Assembly: GCF_000471905.2 (NCBI RefSeq)
Contig: NW_006499751.1
Span: 501,412-565,411, forward strand
Direction of reading: 5' to 3'
Source: Amborella trichopoda
Lineage: Eukaryota; Streptophyta; Magnoliopsida; Amborellales; Amborellaceae
DNA: 64,000 nt
Within the stretch, counting starts at the first letter, position 1. Each line of letters begins with the position of its first letter. The translations under genes and the position numbers were made by a program. The notes beneath the pieces were generated by a model. The model made no database searches. It was given only the letters and a program-made list of their open reading frames with translations, and was not told the origin of the DNA. Below, piece by piece: positions 59,755-64,000 of this stretch.

Positions 59755-60720
59755 TAATTAAAATGAGGAGAAAGTTTACATAAAGTAGCAACCTTATAAA
59801 TACACGTAGGGTGCACCTCAAAAGTCCACTAGAAAAGAGTGCTATTAATTTAGAAAAAACTTCAAAAAAGTCCAATAGAAAAGAGTGCTCCTAAGTTTGA
59901 AAAAACTTGGGAAATTATTGTTAATATACCTTAATTTTAAGAAAATCGCAAAAAAAACCTCAACTTCCCAAAACCTCGCCCACACCCTTTTTCCCAATTT
60001 TTGGTATTTTCTGGATAAAAACGCCCTTTATGGTAGTCTTTCTACCGTAATGCATTGCGACCATTACGGTAATAAAAATACCGTTGTAAATAGAGATATA
60101 ATTACAGTACTTCTAGTACCGTAATAACATAAACATCTATTACAATACTTTAATTACCGTAATAACATAGAGTATTACGGTAATTAAAATACCGTAGTAC
60201 TTTAAAGTAGTGTTACGGTAATTTAAGTACAGTAATATTGCCCAACTCAACACGAAAGATTTTTTACTCCCTCGAGTCTATTATTTTTTTACTCCTTTGA
60301 CAAAAATCCACACTAGCTGTAATTTTTCAAATCTCACATTTTTTGGATATAATCTCTACTTAATTTTTATATGATTCTCAAAATTTTAGAATGAAAACAC
60401 GCTTAAATAGGCTTTTTTGAGTGAGGGAGTAGATCCACATCGTGCTCCCATGGGAACATAGATTTTTTGAAAAGGGTAGCCTTGATATTAACTCTGGACG
60501 ATCTATTTGCAAGGTTTTCAAGTGTTTGCGGATCTACTTGATCTACATCATTTTTAAAATTTTAAAATTTATAATTAAGATTGAACATAGATGTTTTAAG
60601 CTATCGTAACTTTTCCAACACCGAAACTAAATGTTCCAGAAAAATTTCGAATGGACCTTACTTATAAAATATAAAGTGTGTACCTTATACGAAACTCACC
60701 CTTAAAATTATAGTAGATTT
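59755..60720. repeat. Dispersed repeat, copy 2, with a CGGTAAT-rich centre
   Basis: The left part (59770-59890) has two head-to-tail GTCCAMTAGAAAAGAGTGCT units. The right part (60480-60720) matches the repeat at 51430-51830, ending ACTCACCCTTAAAATTATAG. The middle (60040-60235) is a cluster of short inverted motifs described separately. No gene seen. Confidence 0.5.
60040..60235. repeat. Cluster of TACCGTAAT / ATTACGGTA motifs
   Basis: At least eight copies of TACCGTAAT-like words in both orientations within 195 bp, including ATTACGGTAATTAAAATACC near 60174-60193, which can fold on itself. Spacing is irregular. It may be a hairpin-forming repeat or the remains of nested short inverted repeats. 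Confidence 0.75.
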
Positions 60721-63510
60721 TGTTTATCTTGAAATATTGGCATATTAGGGTGCTATTAAAGATGCCCTTGGTCATTTTGGACCTCTCCAATCCTCTCTAC
60801 TACTCTCTCTTTCTTGGTAAATCCATAAATCTTGCCCATTTTTTCTTATACACAATCGTAGGAGCCTACATCTATCTCTCTAAACACAAAAAACCTGTTT
60901 CCTTTTCAAAAAACGAACCCAAACCTAGAACCTCTTTCTCTCTCTCTCCCCCGGCCCCCGCCCCCGTCCCAAAACTAACAACAATAGATTCTCCTGGCCA
61001 AAAATTCAAAAATCGAAAGCGCTCAATCGTCCCTTAACAATATGTTTGGTTTACGTGAAAATATTTTTTTAAAAACATTTTCACATGAAAAAAATTCTCT
61101 CATGTGGTCAAGTGCGGGAATATTTTTACATCAATTAATTGCCAACGGGTTTGAAAAGATGTATTAAGATTAATTGGTATGAATATATTCCCACACTTGA
61201 TGAGATAAGAGAATTTTTTCCTTTTGTCCATCTTCATTGTCCTCTCTTCATTACTACCTACGATATGACCCATAGCAAGGGTACATAGAGCTTTATGGCT
61301 TTCGGAATTGGGTGAGCAACGAATGGTTATTTGTTAATTCTTGCTTGTAGAATTAAGAAGTGCAAATGTTGGGAGATTAATGCAAAAATAAAAATTATAA
61401 TCATAAAACGAGCGTAAGAAACAATGAAAAAACAAAAACATACTATAATAATACATAGTTCACCCTTAAGGGACTACATGACTACATCTATGTCCCAAGT
61501 CAAAATCCACTATCAGTGAACTCTAGAAACATTAGTTACAATAAACATGTCTCACTCTAAATAGTCAAAACCATTGTAATTTTTCCTTTACATCTCCATC
61601 ACTACTGAAAAGAAAACCTTAAGAGCAACTGATAAACTCTCTTATAGAAGTGGAAAGTGAACTAAAAGCAAAACCCTATAGAAAAACTTGCCCCACCTCT
61701 CACGGCTACTAATAAGAGAATCTTGAGAATTTTATCTATAAATGGGAAACTTAACCAACTCAAAACCCTTCTCTATAAGTGGCAAGTCATCTAATACAAA
61801 GCCCCATGAGAGAATTTGGAATGGAAGGAACCCTTTTGGTCTTTGTCCCAAAGAGCATGATATGTCAATCGATTATAATACTCCAATCTTTGAGGAAGAC
61901 ATACTCCCTAAAAAAAACTGCTTTGTCCCATAGACCATGATACCTATAATGACTTTAGATATCGCTAAACCTACCTCTATCTTGATAGCAAAATCATTGT
62001 ATTTTCCTTTCCAACCTTCGTTGTGTAATTTTTGTGAACACTTTTTACTTCCATGTTTCACGACCTCAAGATTTGTACCAATTGAACTTTGTGATGCATT
62101 TTTTTACTTAAAATACAAATTCTTATGCTCATATGTCAATTTAAGAGTTACCCTAGGAACCTAACTTGCAAAAATAAGAAATCTGAATACCTAGATCCTC
62201 CCTAGATCTCGTGTACATACTAAGTTAAACGTGGAGAAGACAAACACAACTACAAGTTGGAGAAATAAAGGGAAAATGACAACACCCCACAATAACACGA
62301 GATTTACACAAAACCTTCCTAGATTGTGTACCAATTACTCTCATTTACTAAAAGTGTGAGTAAACTGACCCAAATCTCCTAAGAAAATACTCTCCCACTG
62401 ACAATCCATGACCTATCTCTGTCTTTTAGATCATCTTTTCCAAAACTCTAATAGGTGACCCTTAAGACAATGAGTATTATACATATTCTTCATTATTTTA
62501 TAGATGTCATCAAGGCTTCTTTCATGCTTCCAAAGAAATTTAAATGTATTCGTACCAGTATGATGTAACCTAGGATCAACCACTCACTAATATTTGATTA
62601 CAATACCCTAAATAATATCTTGAAAACACTTTTAAATTCAAATAAAGTTAAATATCTACAATTCAAGCGGTAAATACAAAGCGTTGTATAAATCAACATG
62701 CCATTTTAGGGTAGTGTTTTAATGCCTAGAAAATGGAATTTTGAATCCATAATGGAGAGAATTATATTCATAAACAACAATAAGCTAAATAAAAATTGAT
62801 CCTAAACTAACCTATAGCCCGGAGAGAAGAAGAAAGTATAAAACAACTATAAATAAAGTTCAAATGGTCACCATGACTAGTTCTAGAATTTCAAAATTAA
62901 TGCAATGTAAAAATTAGAAATGTTACTTAGAATAGATAATTAATTTAAAATTTAAAGGGATTTTTAATTTTAAGTGAATCATAATTTTTTTTCTTAAGGA
63001 TTTGATAAATTCTTTGAATGGGTATGTTTGCTATTTGGAGGATTACAACAAATTAAAAAAAAAAAAAATAAGGGAGAAAGAGAAACTTTGACGAAGGAGA
63101 AAGATACTGAAGAATTTAACATCAAAAAAAGATTAAGAAAAAGATATGAGAGAACAAAAGAATATTAGGCTAGAAAAGGGATGAAAGGAATAGAAGAGAA
63201 TAGACCTGAAAGAAGAGAAGAAGAAATTGAAGAATAGCTTGAAAGGGTGAGACCTTAGGAGGTCCTACCAAGCTTTCTTTGTAGCCTTTAATTAAAATTT
63301 CAAGATAGCTTTTCTAGGTTTTTTTTTTTTGTTTTTCCCCCCCCAAAGTTTCTTCAAAAAAAAAAAAGCATCCTAAGAAGCTATACCCTCCTTTCTCCCT
63401 TTTTATATAAAACTACTTACGCACTACCTAAAATAACCATAACTAACATAAATAATAAAATGAACAAATATGGCCCCTAAATTCTCTACAACACCTAATA
63501 CTCATAAATA
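60721..63510. other. No gene recognised
   Basis: AT-rich DNA with a small inverted-repeat element at 61105-61225, poly-A/T runs near 63052 and 63318-63368, and no supported coding region. Confidence 0.45.
61105..61225. repeat. Small inverted-repeat element (MITE-like)
   Basis: The left arm GAAAAAAATTCTCTCATGTG...CAATTAATTG and the right arm ending ...AGAGAATTTTTTCC pair over about 55 bases with few mismatches, leaving a loop of about 20 bases. No clear TSD, so the superfamily is unknown. Confidence 0.65.
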
Positions 63511-63512
63511 CT

Positions 63513-63990
63513 TTAATATAACCGAAACAAATTAAATGACCAAGTAAACTTAGTTTCACTCTCCAGAAAATACGAATAAAAAAACTTAACACCCTTGTTA
63601 TAAAATAAAATTAAACCAGCTGTATAGTAAGCCACAATGTCCTTGCCAATGGTGGGGAAGAACTCCAGCTCATCAAGTAAGCCTTCAAAAATATTGATAA
63701 AGATCATTTTTCCTCGTCCATAACTACACTTGTCAATCCACAAAAAATCAATGAAGGAACAATCTTTCCAAACCAACTACCGCGACAATGCACCATATCC
63801 TCTCTCTTCCTCAATAGCTCTTTGTAGCTTTGTGGTCTCTAGCAAACCAACATCAAAGTGTACAGGTAGATCACCTAGAAACTCATTAAGATAGACAACA
63901 TTAAGGATATGCGAGGTGTGAAGGTATTCAGGAACAATTTCACATGTCACGAAGTGTCCATCTCTTCGGCACTTGGACTCTTCCTTGTAT
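63513..63990 (-). pseudogene. Unidentified partial reading frame at the right edge
   Basis: Minus strand, entering from the right edge. One frame gives KCRRDGHFVTCEIVPEYLHT, then LNEFLGDLPVHFDVGLLETT and AIEEERGYGALSR. A stop follows at about 63778, and the same frame then stays open to 63513 (LVWKDCSFIDFLWID...). The amino-acid mix of the first part looks like real protein, but I do not recognise the family. It may be an exon ending near 63778 or a retroelement fragment. Confidence 0.35.
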
Positions 63991-64000
63991 CATACTATGA

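Overview
The window is plant nuclear DNA. Evidence: spliced GT-AG exons of a plant-type DEAH RNA helicase, Ty1/copia-type retrotransposons with initiator-Met-tRNA primer sites, a BED-finger/hATC transposase, a LINE with a GATGAT tail, and many non-autonomous elements with target-site duplications (TSDs). The AT-rich intergenic DNA, long introns and nested retroelements suggest an angiosperm with a repeat-rich genome. I cannot name the species. A run of 20 N (52772-52791) shows that this is a draft assembly.

One host gene is well supported: a DEAH4-like (Arabidopsis At1g27900-like) RNA helicase on the minus strand. Eight exons run from the ATG at 50953 down to 37648, and all reading phases agree. 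They encode motifs I, Ia, Ib, II (DEAH), III (SAT), the FMTGQ region and motif V, about 322 residues. I found no exon for motif VI or the C-terminal half in the remaining 37.6 kb downstream. Either intron 8 is enormous and filled with retrotransposons, or the gene is broken.

Region by region: 1-261 is the end of an RNase H domain. 300-3199 holds two partial copies of a long LTR. 4590-5400 is a decayed DUF4283 reading frame. 5412-10747 is an almost complete copia element with a 5-bp TSD. 10960-11100 is a LINE 3' tail. 12769-14530 is a truncated copia. 16440-20230 is a plus-strand copia split by a solo LTR. 20860-22920 is a decayed hAT transposase. 23157-25163 is an inverted pair of LTR-like arms with a 63-bp tandem array. 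25164-36036 is a head-to-head pair of copia elements of one long-LTR family, the second split by a solo LTR. 36037-37336 is another LTR copy carrying a 498-bp Mutator-like element. 37648-50953 is the helicase gene, with a LINE and MITEs in its introns. 51200-64000 is mostly repeats: tandem duplications, an inverted repeat around the gap, one LTR copy with two nested insertions, a cluster of short inverted motifs, and an unidentified partial reading frame at the right edge.

The long-LTR family (starts TGTTGGG, ends CTTTCA) explains most of the left half and recurs on the right. Several insertions have near-perfect TSDs, so their relative order can be read. I found no operon-like, CRISPR or clearly new gene system. 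The most useful observations are the missing helicase 3' half, the precise nesting record, and the inverted LTR/array structure.
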